A DNA stretch of 7,432 nucleotides from Candidatus Hydrogenedentes bacterium CG07_land_8_20_14_0_80_42_17 (GTDB taxonomy: Bacteria > UBA8481). Made by a program: the position numbers and the translations under genes. The number at the start of each line of letters is the position of its first letter. Positions within the stretch are counted from its first letter, which is position 1. Positions 1 to 5,889 of this stretch are shown here, piece by piece. The stretch is from contig PEWQ01000045.1 of the NCBI GenBank assembly GCA_002780065.1, forward strand, positions 1-7,432. The letters are read 5' to 3'. The notes under the pieces are model-generated. The model worked only from the letters and a program-made list of their open reading frames with translations. It had not been told where the DNA came from and ran no database searches.

Positions 1-297
1 TCCGCCTATCTTTGTGGAAACAGTTCCGTCTCGATTGGCTCCAATTGTGATTACACTCGAGTCAGGATGAAATTCGCGCGACACTCTCTTGTAAGGTTTT
101 GTGACCTGCATAACCTTTTCAACGCCTGAGAATATTTCTAACGGCAAGTTTTCAATTTTGCTTTCGTCGCCGATTACGCCTATGATGGTTCGTTCTTTTC
201 CTATGGAGATATGAACGTCGAGACCGTGAGTCTTTATTACATCTACAATATGCTGGCGGTCTTCAGCAGTGCTTTCCTGTGCTAATACAATAATCAT
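1..297 (-). CDS. aroF: DAHP synthase, N-terminal regulatory domain (3' part outside window)
   Basis: 3-deoxy-D-arabino-heptulosonate-7-phosphate synthase condenses phosphoenolpyruvate and erythrose 4-phosphate, the first step of the shikimate pathway, in the cytosol. Only 99 codons are present; the frame runs open off the left edge, so the catalytic barrel is not seen. The visible part matches the small ferredoxin-like domain that precedes the barrel in Thermotoga-type enzymes: a beta strand (MIIVL), a helix, HISIGKERTIIGVIGD at about residues 29-44, then KPYKRVSREFHPDSSVITIG at about 67-86, the typical linker. H29 and S31 fall where, as I recall, the Thermotoga maritima enzyme uses His29 and Ser31 for tyrosine feedback inhibition, so tyrosine control is inferred. 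The ATG at 297 has a GAGGG ribosome binding site 6 bases upstream. The gene is divergent from the methyltransferase gene. Family assignment is firm; the exact symbol (aroF, aroG or aroA-type naming) is less so. Confidence 0.88.
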   Translation of the reverse strand, partial: MIIVLAQESTAEDRQHIVDVIKTHGLDVHISIGKERTIIGVIGDESKIENLPLEIFSGVEKVMQVTKPYKRVSREFHPDSSVITIGANRDGTVSTKIGG

Positions 298-303
298 GTT
301 TGT

Positions 304-308
304 CCCTC
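304..308 (-). promoter_or_regulatory. Ribosome binding site of the DAHP synthase gene
   Basis: On the minus strand this reads GAGGG, six bases before the ATG at 297. It is the clearest Shine-Dalgarno sequence in the window and fixes the start of the partial gene. It also shows that this organism does use Shine-Dalgarno pairing, which makes its absence before other genes here notable. Confidence 0.75.
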
Positions 309-319
309 AATTTTTTTGT

Positions 320-348
320 ATCATAATTTAATATTTATCTATTGTCGA
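320..348 (-). promoter_or_regulatory. Predicted sigma-70-type promoter of the DAHP synthase gene
   Basis: Reading the minus strand, TCGACA (forward 343-348, five of six to TTGACA) is followed after 17 bases by TATGAT (forward 320-325, five of six to TATAAT). Transcription would begin near 312-313, giving a 5' leader of about 15 bases that contains the GAGGG ribosome binding site. This is the best promoter match in the window. Its -35 element overlaps the candidate -35 of the methyltransferase gene on the other strand. The assignment rests on consensus matching by eye only. Confidence 0.55.
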
Positions 349-370
349 ATTCAAAAGAATCAGTCATTCT
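342..370 (+). promoter_or_regulatory. Weak candidate promoter of the DNA methyltransferase gene
   Basis: TTGTCG (342-347, four of six to consensus) and CATTCT (365-370, three of six) are 17 bases apart. With usual spacing, transcription would start at or next to the A of the ATG at 377, giving a leaderless message, consistent with no Shine-Dalgarno sequence being visible there. The spacer contains GAATTC (348-353) and GAATC (358-362). The -10 match is poor, so the call is tentative; an atypical sigma factor or a more distant start is equally possible. Confidence 0.28.
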
Positions 371-376
371 AAACTT

Positions 377-1225
377 ATGTGTTCAGGAAAAATATTTTTT
401 GGAGATAATTCTATTGTTCTCGATAAAATTCCCGGTGAATCAATAGATTTGATTTATATCGACCCTCCGTTTAATACAGGTAAGACTCAGAGCCGAACCA
501 GAATAAAAACTCTGCGTGACGATGAGAACGGAGACAGAACCGGCTATGCGAGTCAACGATATAAAACTGTCAAAGTCAGCACTACAAAATACAAAGACAA
601 TTTCGATGATTACATGGAATTTCTTGAGCCAAGACTGCAGAATGCTTATCGAATTTTAAAGCCAAGCGGTTCTTTTTTCTTTCATATCGATTATAGAGAG
701 GTCCATTACTGCAAAGTTCTACTCGACAAGATTTTTGGACGAGCGTCATTCAAAAACGAAATTATCTGGTCATACGATTATGGAGCGCGTTCGATAAAAA
801 AGTGGTCGGCAAAGCATGACAATATATTGTGGTATGCAAAAGATTCCGAAAAATACACATTCAATTACGATGCGATAGATAGAATCCCGTACATGGCGCC
901 GGGACTTGTCGGCAAAGAAAAAGCCGCGCGCGGAAAAACTCCGACCGATGTCTGGTGGCACACGATCGTACCGACAAACGGAAAAGAAAAGACCGGCTAT
1001 GCCACCCAAAAGCCTTTGGGAATCATTCGAAGGATAATAGCAGTGCACTCTAATCCTGGCGATACAGTTCTCGACTTCTTCGCCGGAAGCGGAACTCTGG
1101 GGCTGGCGGCGGCCGAGGCGAAACGCAATTTTATTCTCGTTGACAATAATCCACAAGCCATAGAGATCATGAAAAAGCGGCTGAATAAATTTAATCCTGA
1201 AGTAATCGAACTAAAAAAAGTTTAA
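377..1225 (+). CDS. Site-specific DNA methyltransferase, beta class (N6-adenine or N4-cytosine), solitary
   Basis: This protein of 282 residues is an S-adenosylmethionine-dependent amino-methyltransferase acting on DNA. The catalytic motif IV, DPPFNTG, is at residues 29-35; the cofactor-side motifs follow near the C-terminus, with TQKP (motif X) at 210-213 and DFFAGSGT (motif I) at 233-240, then a strand ending LVDNN. The order catalytic motif first, cofactor motif last defines the beta class, which includes RsrI, HinfI and CcrM enzymes. The region between, including WSYDYGARSIKKW at about 131-143, probably holds the target recognition part; the recognised site cannot be read from the sequence. 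About 40 charged residues follow DPPFNTG before YKDNFDDYMEFL, longer than in RsrI-like enzymes. From memory, close relatives with this insertion occur in actinobacteria. The ATG at 377 is the first start after an in-frame stop at 329 and has no Shine-Dalgarno sequence. No restriction enzyme gene adjoins it, so a housekeeping or regulatory role is possible. Confidence 0.9.
   Translation: MCSGKIFFGDNSIVLDKIPGESIDLIYIDPPFNTGKTQSRTRIKTLRDDENGDRTGYASQRYKTVKVSTTKYKDNFDDYMEFLEPRLQNAYRILKPSGSFFFHIDYREVHYCKVLLDKIFGRASFKNEIIWSYDYGARSIKKWSAKHDNILWYAKDSEKYTFNYDAIDRIPYMAPGLVGKEKAARGKTPTDVWWHTIVPTNGKEKTGYATQKPLGIIRRIIAVHSNPGDTVLDFFAGSGTLGLAAAEAKRNFILVDNNPQAIEIMKKRLNKFNPEVIELKKV
1222..1225. other. TTAA palindrome supplying both convergent stop codons
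   Basis: Bases 1223-1225 are the TAA stop of the methyltransferase gene on the plus strand, and 1222-1224 read on the minus strand are the TAA stop of the glycosyltransferase gene. The two genes therefore overlap by three bases, with no space for an intrinsic terminator between them. I see no stable hairpin with a T-run close by on either strand; seven T bases follow the glycosyltransferase stop on its strand, but without a clear stem. Confidence 0.85.
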
Positions 1226-2241
1226 CGTCCGGCAATTACTTTATTACCAAGATATGTTAACCATTGTCTAAATTTTTTTGTTTCTGATAAATATTTTTCT
1301 CTTCCTAATATTCTTTTAACTTCGCTGACAAAATTAAATAATTTTAATCGAACCAACCATTTAATTATCGATAATCGTAAATAATTTCTATTCTCCAAAG
1401 AAAATTTCAAACTTATTTCCTGAAATTTAGTTGTTTCGCCAGCCAATAGATATGCCAAAGCAATTGAATAATAATGAAAAGATAAAATAACTTCTTCATA
1501 TTTTTTATAGAGTTCAGGGAAAAGTTTCTCTTTTAATTTCAATATTCTCTCCATTCCGTCAACTTTCAATTGAGGAGTCAGAGATATTTTTTTCAGAGTA
1601 TTGTAGCGGTAATACAACAGCGGTTCATTCAGAAAGCCGATTTTAATCGAGTCATCCGCTATTATCCTTAGAGAAAATTCATAATCCTGCGCGCTCAACA
1701 TAGTTTCATCAAAACCGTCAAGCTCATCAAATATACTTTTTCTTATTACATACGTTGAAGTGGAGCCTGTTGCTGTAAATTTCATCATATTGAGTTTTAA
1801 TTGACTGCGATCTTTTGAATAAAATTGTTCGAAATTCTTGTAGTCAAAAATTCGATATGCATTATCGAATAAATTTGTGTTCGAATAAATAAAGTCGAAA
1901 TCTTGTAAAGTTATCGCCTCAGCATATTTTTCGAGCTTCTGTTCTGCCCATAAATCGTCATCATCGAGAAAAGCAAGATACTCGTATTTTGCCTGCCGAG
2001 CTCCTAAATTTCTGCAAATCGAACCTATACCGGTTTTCTTGCCTTGCTCCAATATTTTTATCGGAACGTTGTTAATTGAAGTCGGAATATCTTTCAAAAA
2101 TGTTGAATATGCGGATTCACCGTCATACGCAATAATTATTTCGCTCGGGGCATAGCTCTGATATGCGGCAGAGTCGACAGCTTCATTCAAAGTTTCTCTT
2201 CCGCAAGTGGAAATAACGACACTGAACTCAATTTTGCGCAT
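1222..2241 (-). CDS. Family 2 glycosyltransferase (GT-A fold)
   Basis: A 339-residue inverting glycosyltransferase that would move a sugar from a nucleotide-sugar donor to a growing glycan at the inner face of the membrane. The N-terminal strand FSVVISTCGRETLNEAV (residues 6-22) is the usual nucleotide-binding start. Strand YLAFLDDDDLW (88-98) carries the acidic metal-binding DxD-type motif. DGFDETMLSAQDYEFSLRI (175-193) fits the acceptor/catalytic-base region, with D186 the likely base. The part after about residue 225 is helical and lysine-rich, without an obvious membrane segment. Donor and acceptor cannot be told from sequence. The ATG at 2241 has GAAGAGA upstream and lies 22 bases after the SGNH gene stop, so the two are co-transcribed. 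Base composition is strongly AT-rich. The same fold also occurs in teichoic acid, lipopolysaccharide O-antigen and capsule enzymes; any of these is possible. Confidence 0.9.
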   Translation of the reverse strand: MRKIEFSVVISTCGRETLNEAVDSAAYQSYAPSEIIIAYDGESAYSTFLKDIPTSINNVPIKILEQGKKTGIGSICRNLGARQAKYEYLAFLDDDDLWAEQKLEKYAEAITLQDFDFIYSNTNLFDNAYRIFDYKNFEQFYSKDRSQLKLNMMKFTATGSTSTYVIRKSIFDELDGFDETMLSAQDYEFSLRIIADDSIKIGFLNEPLLYYRYNTLKKISLTPQLKVDGMERILKLKEKLFPELYKKYEEVILSFHYYSIALAYLLAGETTKFQEISLKFSLENRNYLRLSIIKWLVRLKLFNFVSEVKRILGREKYLSETKKFRQWLTYLGNKVIAGR

Positions 2242-2244
2242 TTA

Positions 2245-2251
2245 TCTCTTC
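2245..2251 (-). promoter_or_regulatory. Ribosome binding site of the glycosyltransferase gene
   Basis: On the minus strand this reads GAAGAGA, three bases before the ATG at 2241, within a longer purine run (GAAGAAGAGA). It lies in the 22-base gap after the SGNH gene stop and supports re-initiation within one message. Confidence 0.45.
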
Positions 2252-2263
2252 TTCAAATATGCT

Positions 2264-3388
2264 CTACAAATTGTCCGCAATAAATCGAGCGGCAATTTTT
2301 GCTCCATCAGGTTTAAGATGCCCGTCAAAAATATAGAAATGTTCTTTCCTAATCATTGAAGAAGGATCTATCACTCGAATGTTCTCTTTTTCAGCAATTT
2401 CTTTAACGCGATTCAATACATAAGTTCTATCGTATTTTCCCTCAGGCCATTGCGCAGTGAGTTTTGAAAAAAGATTATCATCAATCATCCAAGCCGATGA
2501 AAATGGGACAAGAATTAATTCTCGTTTTTCTAATTCAGTTTCCTGCTTCCAGATTTTTAAAACATCTTGAAGTTTCTCCCAACTCTTTTCAGTTTCAGAG
2601 TCTTGAGAAGTTCTAAAAAATTTCGAAACATTGTTCTGCTGTTCTTTAAACGTGTTGTTTACAGCACCGCTTTTTTCGATCTTACTTCTTAGCATCGGAG
2701 CAAAACGTCGAAGATAACTTGCAAAGACAACATAAAGTCTGCTCGAACGTAACAGTTTCTTTACAATGGAAATATCCTCGGCATTTGTAGGTGGAGATGC
2801 ATTTTTATTCAGCCAAACAATTGTGTCTTTGCTTAGCTGAAATCGGCCGCTAAGAAATGCAGAGTTATCCGCAATATCATTTTCAAGACAAATTCCGTAG
2901 ATTACTTTATCGAATTTATTTTTTTGAGATAGTCTTTGATAATAAAGAAGAGCTTGCGCCGGAGACCAGCCCAATACTCCTGCGTTCAAACATTTAATAT
3001 TTTTCCCTTCTCCAGACAGAGCCAAAGAGACTTGAGAAGGAATAGTTTGTTCATCATTAAGCCCGTCTCCGAAAATAAACGAGTCTCCAAAAAAAATTGC
3101 AGATTCGGAATTATTTTCATTTTTTAATACGTTTGAAGTAGCTCTCAAACCATCAGAGCCAATAGAAACATTTACTGAATAATCCAAATTTTGCATAAGA
3201 CCATGCCAATCAGGTTCAGGTAAATAGCCAAGCAAAGGATCGTAGATTGTCGGAATGTAAGTAAAATTATTGTAAAAACGTATTGGATAGAAATAATGCC
3301 GAGCGGCAATTTCTGCAACAATAACGGAAAGAACCATTGAGCAAAATAAAGCTAATAATCGTTTACTCCACTTTGAACTGTTTGCCAT
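2264..3388 (-). CDS. Membrane-anchored SGNH/GDSL-type hydrolase or acyltransferase
   Basis: A 374-residue protein with one N-terminal membrane segment (about residues 10-29, preceded by KWSKR), placing the rest outside the cytoplasmic membrane. SGNH-fold elements are recognisable: FFGDSFIFGDG (99-109) with nucleophile S103, a glycine block NAGVLGWSPAQ (135-145), LENDIADNSAF (168-178) with N170 as the oxyanion-hole asparagine, and FDGHLKPDGAKIAA (354-367) with the D355/H357 pair. All four SGNH residues are thus present, so the enzyme should be active. Such proteins remove or transfer acyl groups, often acetyl, on surface polysaccharides; substrate is unknown. It is first in a two-gene unit with the glycosyltransferase, which supports a glycan-modifying role. 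The ATG at 3388 lacks a good Shine-Dalgarno sequence, and a promoter-like -10 lies 6 bases upstream. AT-rich like its partner. A lipase or esterase of other specificity cannot be excluded. Confidence 0.8.
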   Translation of the reverse strand: MANSSKWSKRLLALFCSMVLSVIVAEIAARHYFYPIRFYNNFTYIPTIYDPLLGYLPEPDWHGLMQNLDYSVNVSIGSDGLRATSNVLKNENNSESAIFFGDSFIFGDGLNDEQTIPSQVSLALSGEGKNIKCLNAGVLGWSPAQALLYYQRLSQKNKFDKVIYGICLENDIADNSAFLSGRFQLSKDTIVWLNKNASPPTNAEDISIVKKLLRSSRLYVVFASYLRRFAPMLRSKIEKSGAVNNTFKEQQNNVSKFFRTSQDSETEKSWEKLQDVLKIWKQETELEKRELILVPFSSAWMIDDNLFSKLTAQWPEGKYDRTYVLNRVKEIAEKENIRVIDPSSMIRKEHFYIFDGHLKPDGAKIAARFIADNL

Positions 3389-3394
3389 ATTTTT

Positions 3395-3423
3395 ATTTTA
3401 TCTCTGCAATAGAAATAAGTAAA
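3395..3423 (-). promoter_or_regulatory. Candidate promoter of the SGNH-glycosyltransferase unit
   Basis: On the minus strand TTTACT (forward 3418-3423, four of six) and TAAAAT (forward 3395-3400, five of six) are 17 bases apart. Only six bases separate the -10 element from the ATG at 3388, so the transcript would begin at or beside the start codon. The region is very AT-rich, so chance matches are likely; confidence is moderate to low. Confidence 0.42.
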
Positions 3424-3429
3424 AAAAAA

Positions 3430-3435
3430 TATATT
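3430..3435 (+). promoter_or_regulatory. Candidate -10 element of the transporter operon
   Basis: TATATT matches five of six bases of TATAAT and lies in the 58-base gap between the divergent SGNH and binding-protein genes, just after a run of nine A bases. A start about seven bases on would leave a leader of only about five bases before the ATG at 3447. No convincing -35 was found at 17 bases; the A-run may act as an upstream element. Confidence 0.3.
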
Positions 3436-3446
3436 TTGCATATATC

Positions 3447-4982
3447 ATGATGAATATGAAATTTATATTGAGCTCTATATTTGTCACATTACTCATAATC
3501 GGCTGCGGTCAAGACCGAGACGCAGATCCGAAATACGTTCGGATTGCAATTTCATCCAATCCGCAGTCGCTCGATCCTGCACTTGCAACAGACGTAAACA
3601 GTGGAGACATTCTCGCAAAACTTTTCAACGGGCTCGTGAGGTTCGACGGAATATCGGTGGTCCCGGATCTGGCAGAAACATGGACGGTCTCTCCTGACGG
3701 AGTAAATTACAACTTCCTGATCCGTAAGAATGTTAAGTTTCAAAATGGCCGCGAGCTTACCGCTTCGGATATTGCCGCAAGTTTTTCCAGAATTCTCGAC
3801 CCGAAAACCCGCTCTAAACGAACTTGGGTCTTTGACGCGGTCGATACTTTTTTTGCTGAAGGGAATCGATTCAAAATGATTCTGAAACATCCGTCAGCGC
3901 CGTTTCTTTCTCTGCTCGCAATGCCTACCTGCTACATAGTTCCAATCGAAGAAGTGAATCGACTGGGAGATGAATTTGCCCGTCGCCCTTGCGGAACCGG
4001 CCCCTATCGATTCGTCCGTTGGGAAGATGACCGTTCGGTTCTCCTCGAAAAAAATAAAAATTATTTCGAAGGAGCTCCTGAAGTTGAAGGCATCATCTAC
4101 AGAATTGTTCCCGAGCCTCTGACTCAAACAGCATTATTGAAGAGAGGCTCACTCGACATCTGTGAGATACCCGAGATGCAAATTCCGGTATTTCGCAATG
4201 ACTCTGTTTGGAAGGAGAGGATTCAAACTGTTGATCAACTCGTCACCGTTTATGTTGCCATAAACACCGAGAGATTTACTGACGAACGAATTCGAAGAGC
4301 GTTCAACATGGCGATCGATGTCGATAAAATTATTTCTTCTATCAGGAATGGACTCGGCACCCGTTCGACAGGATCTGTTCCGCCGGCGCTCATGCCTGAA
4401 AAAATCACAGGATTTGAATACAATCCTATTGAAGCGAAGCGACTACTTAAATCTGCCGACTTCGACTTCAATAAAAAAATAGTTCTTCTGCGAAGTTCTG
4501 TCCGCGGCACGCTGGAGCCTGCTGAAGCTATTGCAGGGTTTCTTCGAGATATCGGTCTGAAGATACAAATCGAGCCGATGGAATTTTCAGCTATGCGCGG
4601 CCGCGCAAATAAAGGAGACTTCGATCTCTGCCTTTTGAATTGGTATGCCGACTACGCCGACGCAGAGAATTTTATTGCGCCGCTATTCTCTTCCAAAAAT
4701 ATCGGGTCTGCCGGAAATCGATCGAGATTCAGCGATTCTGAAACGGATTCTATGATCGAAAAGATTCTATCGCTCTGTCAAGGCAACGAAAGAGGCTCAG
4801 CAATAATCGCAGTATCGAAAAGAATAATAAAGAAAGCTCCGTGGATTTTTCTGTGGTATCCCCGCACTGCTGTAGCTGTATCGCCGAGGATTTCAGGATA
4901 CACGATTCCTGCGATATTCAATGGCGATAAAGGAACGAAATATAAAATCGTGAAGCGTGAAGTGAGACAACGAAATGATTAA
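3447..4982 (+). CDS. ABC transporter solute-binding lipoprotein, peptide/nickel family (SBP_bac_5)
   Basis: This 511-residue protein captures solute outside the cytoplasmic membrane and delivers it to the permeases encoded next. The N-terminus is a lipoprotein signal: K5, a hydrophobic stretch (6-18) and lipobox IIGC with acylated C20. Family features follow: NPQSLDPA (38-45), a GDILAKLFNGLVRFDG segment (53-68), PDLAETWTVSPDG (73-85), GRELTASDIAASFSRILDP (101-119), GTGPYRFVRWE (183-193), DERIRRAFNMAIDVDKII (279-296) and DFDLCLLNWYADYADAENF (391-409). Length is normal for dipeptide/oligopeptide-binding proteins. The solute is not decidable: peptides are most likely, but nickel, sugars and opines are also carried by this family. 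Three in-frame ATGs (3447, 3450, 3456) are possible starts; none has a Shine-Dalgarno sequence and all leave the signal intact. It is the first gene of the operon and its stop overlaps the next start by eight bases. Confidence 0.93.
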   Translation: MMNMKFILSSIFVTLLIIGCGQDRDADPKYVRIAISSNPQSLDPALATDVNSGDILAKLFNGLVRFDGISVVPDLAETWTVSPDGVNYNFLIRKNVKFQNGRELTASDIAASFSRILDPKTRSKRTWVFDAVDTFFAEGNRFKMILKHPSAPFLSLLAMPTCYIVPIEEVNRLGDEFARRPCGTGPYRFVRWEDDRSVLLEKNKNYFEGAPEVEGIIYRIVPEPLTQTALLKRGSLDICEIPEMQIPVFRNDSVWKERIQTVDQLVTVYVAINTERFTDERIRRAFNMAIDVDKIISSIRNGLGTRSTGSVPPALMPEKITGFEYNPIEAKRLLKSADFDFNKKIVLLRSSVRGTLEPAEAIAGFLRDIGLKIQIEPMEFSAMRGRANKGDFDLCLLNWYADYADAENFIAPLFSSKNIGSAGNRSRFSDSETDSMIEKILSLCQGNERGSAIIAVSKRIIKKAPWIFLWYPRTAVAVSPRISGYTIPAIFNGDKGTKYKIVKREVRQRND

Positions 4983-5889
4983 CTTTTTCTTTCGGAGAAT
5001 TGCAGGACTTATCTTCGTAATAATTGGTGTCACATTTATCGTTCACCTCTTCATTCATCTCGTGCCTGGTGATCCTGTCGATACAATCGTGGGGCAAAGT
5101 GTCTCCGAAGAAGACAGAATCGAATTGAGAAAAGAGCTTGGATTGGACAAGCCGCTTATTATTCAGTACTTCTTTTTTATGAAGAGGCTCTCGAAATTCG
5201 ATCTTGGTAAATCTATGATTACTCAAAAGCCGATTTCAGATATCATAATCGAGCGATTTCCGAGAACAATTTATCTTGCTCTGACCGCGTTCTCAATTTC
5301 ATTACTGCTCGGAATCGGGGCCGGAGCATTGACAGCGCTTTTTCCTCGAACAGCATTCGACAAAACAATTATGGTCATTGCGGTTCTAGGCGTAAGTGCT
5401 CCAGTATTCGTAACGGCTTTAATTTTTCGATATCTTCTCGCAGAAAAATTTTCGTTTCTTCCGCCGGCCGGATACGGTCCCATCGCATTCGTCATTCTTC
5501 CTGCAATGACGCTTGGCACCCGCTCCGCCGCATTTCTCGCGCGGCTGACAAGAACAACGTTGCTCGAAATTCTTTCCGAAGACTACATGCGGACTGCTCT
5601 TGCTAAGGGGCTCACTCCAGCCCGTGCGCTCTTCAAGCACGCGTTTCCAAACGCAATGCCTCCGCTCATCTCGATACTAATTCTCGACCTGGCAAATTAT
5701 CTGAACGGCTCAGTCATAACCGAAACAATCTTCGCGTGGCCCGGGCTCGGCAGGTTCGCGCTTACTGCAATATCTCAGCGCGATGTTCCTTCGATTCAGG
5801 CAATCGTTCTTGTCATGGCCGTCACTTATGTCCTCGCAATGACTTTAGCTGATCTCGCCCGCGCATGGCTTGATCCGAGGTTAAGATGA
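4975..5889 (+). CDS. ABC transporter permease, DppB/OppB type
   Basis: A 304-residue inner-membrane subunit that forms half of the transport channel. It has the standard family layout: first membrane helix at about 9-29, then a periplasmic part with HLVPGDPVD (28-36) and a KELGLDKPLIIQY segment (53-65), FDLGKS (75-80), and five further hydrophobic segments (about 99-122, 131-153, 168-187, 229-247 and 274-292). The cytoplasmic EAA loop that docks on the ATPase is at about 202-226: EDYMRTALAKGL followed by FKHAFPNAMPP, with conserved G212, H222 and P225-N226. The C-terminus LADLARAWLDPRLR is typical, so the protein is full length. The start ATG lies inside the last codons of the binding-protein gene, with GTGAG eight bases upstream as a weak ribosome binding site. 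The intact EAA loop means a cognate ATPase is needed, though none is encoded here. Confidence 0.95.
   Translation: MINFFFRRIAGLIFVIIGVTFIVHLFIHLVPGDPVDTIVGQSVSEEDRIELRKELGLDKPLIIQYFFFMKRLSKFDLGKSMITQKPISDIIIERFPRTIYLALTAFSISLLLGIGAGALTALFPRTAFDKTIMVIAVLGVSAPVFVTALIFRYLLAEKFSFLPPAGYGPIAFVILPAMTLGTRSAAFLARLTRTTLLEILSEDYMRTALAKGLTPARALFKHAFPNAMPPLISILILDLANYLNGSVITETIFAWPGLGRFALTAISQRDVPSIQAIVLVMAVTYVLAMTLADLARAWLDPRLR

Noticed and set aside
340-376. An earlier start for the methyltransferase gene
   Set aside because: No ATG, GTG or TTG occurs in frame between the stop at 329-331 and the ATG at 377, and the protein from 377 begins properly just before the catalytic domain.
770-1156. 128-codon open frame on the minus strand, opposite the methyltransferase gene
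   Set aside because: The plus-strand frame carries complete methyltransferase motifs across the same stretch. The antisense translation has no recognisable domain or good ribosome binding site.
1204-1260. Possible intrinsic terminator at the convergent junction, based on the A/T runs
   Set aside because: A T-run follows the glycosyltransferase stop on the minus strand, but I could find no stable GC-rich stem in front of it on either strand.
3552-5519. Minus-strand open frames of 77-112 codons inside the binding-protein and permease genes
   Set aside because: These are antisense shadows of well-conserved transporter genes, with no domain, promoter or ribosome binding site of their own.
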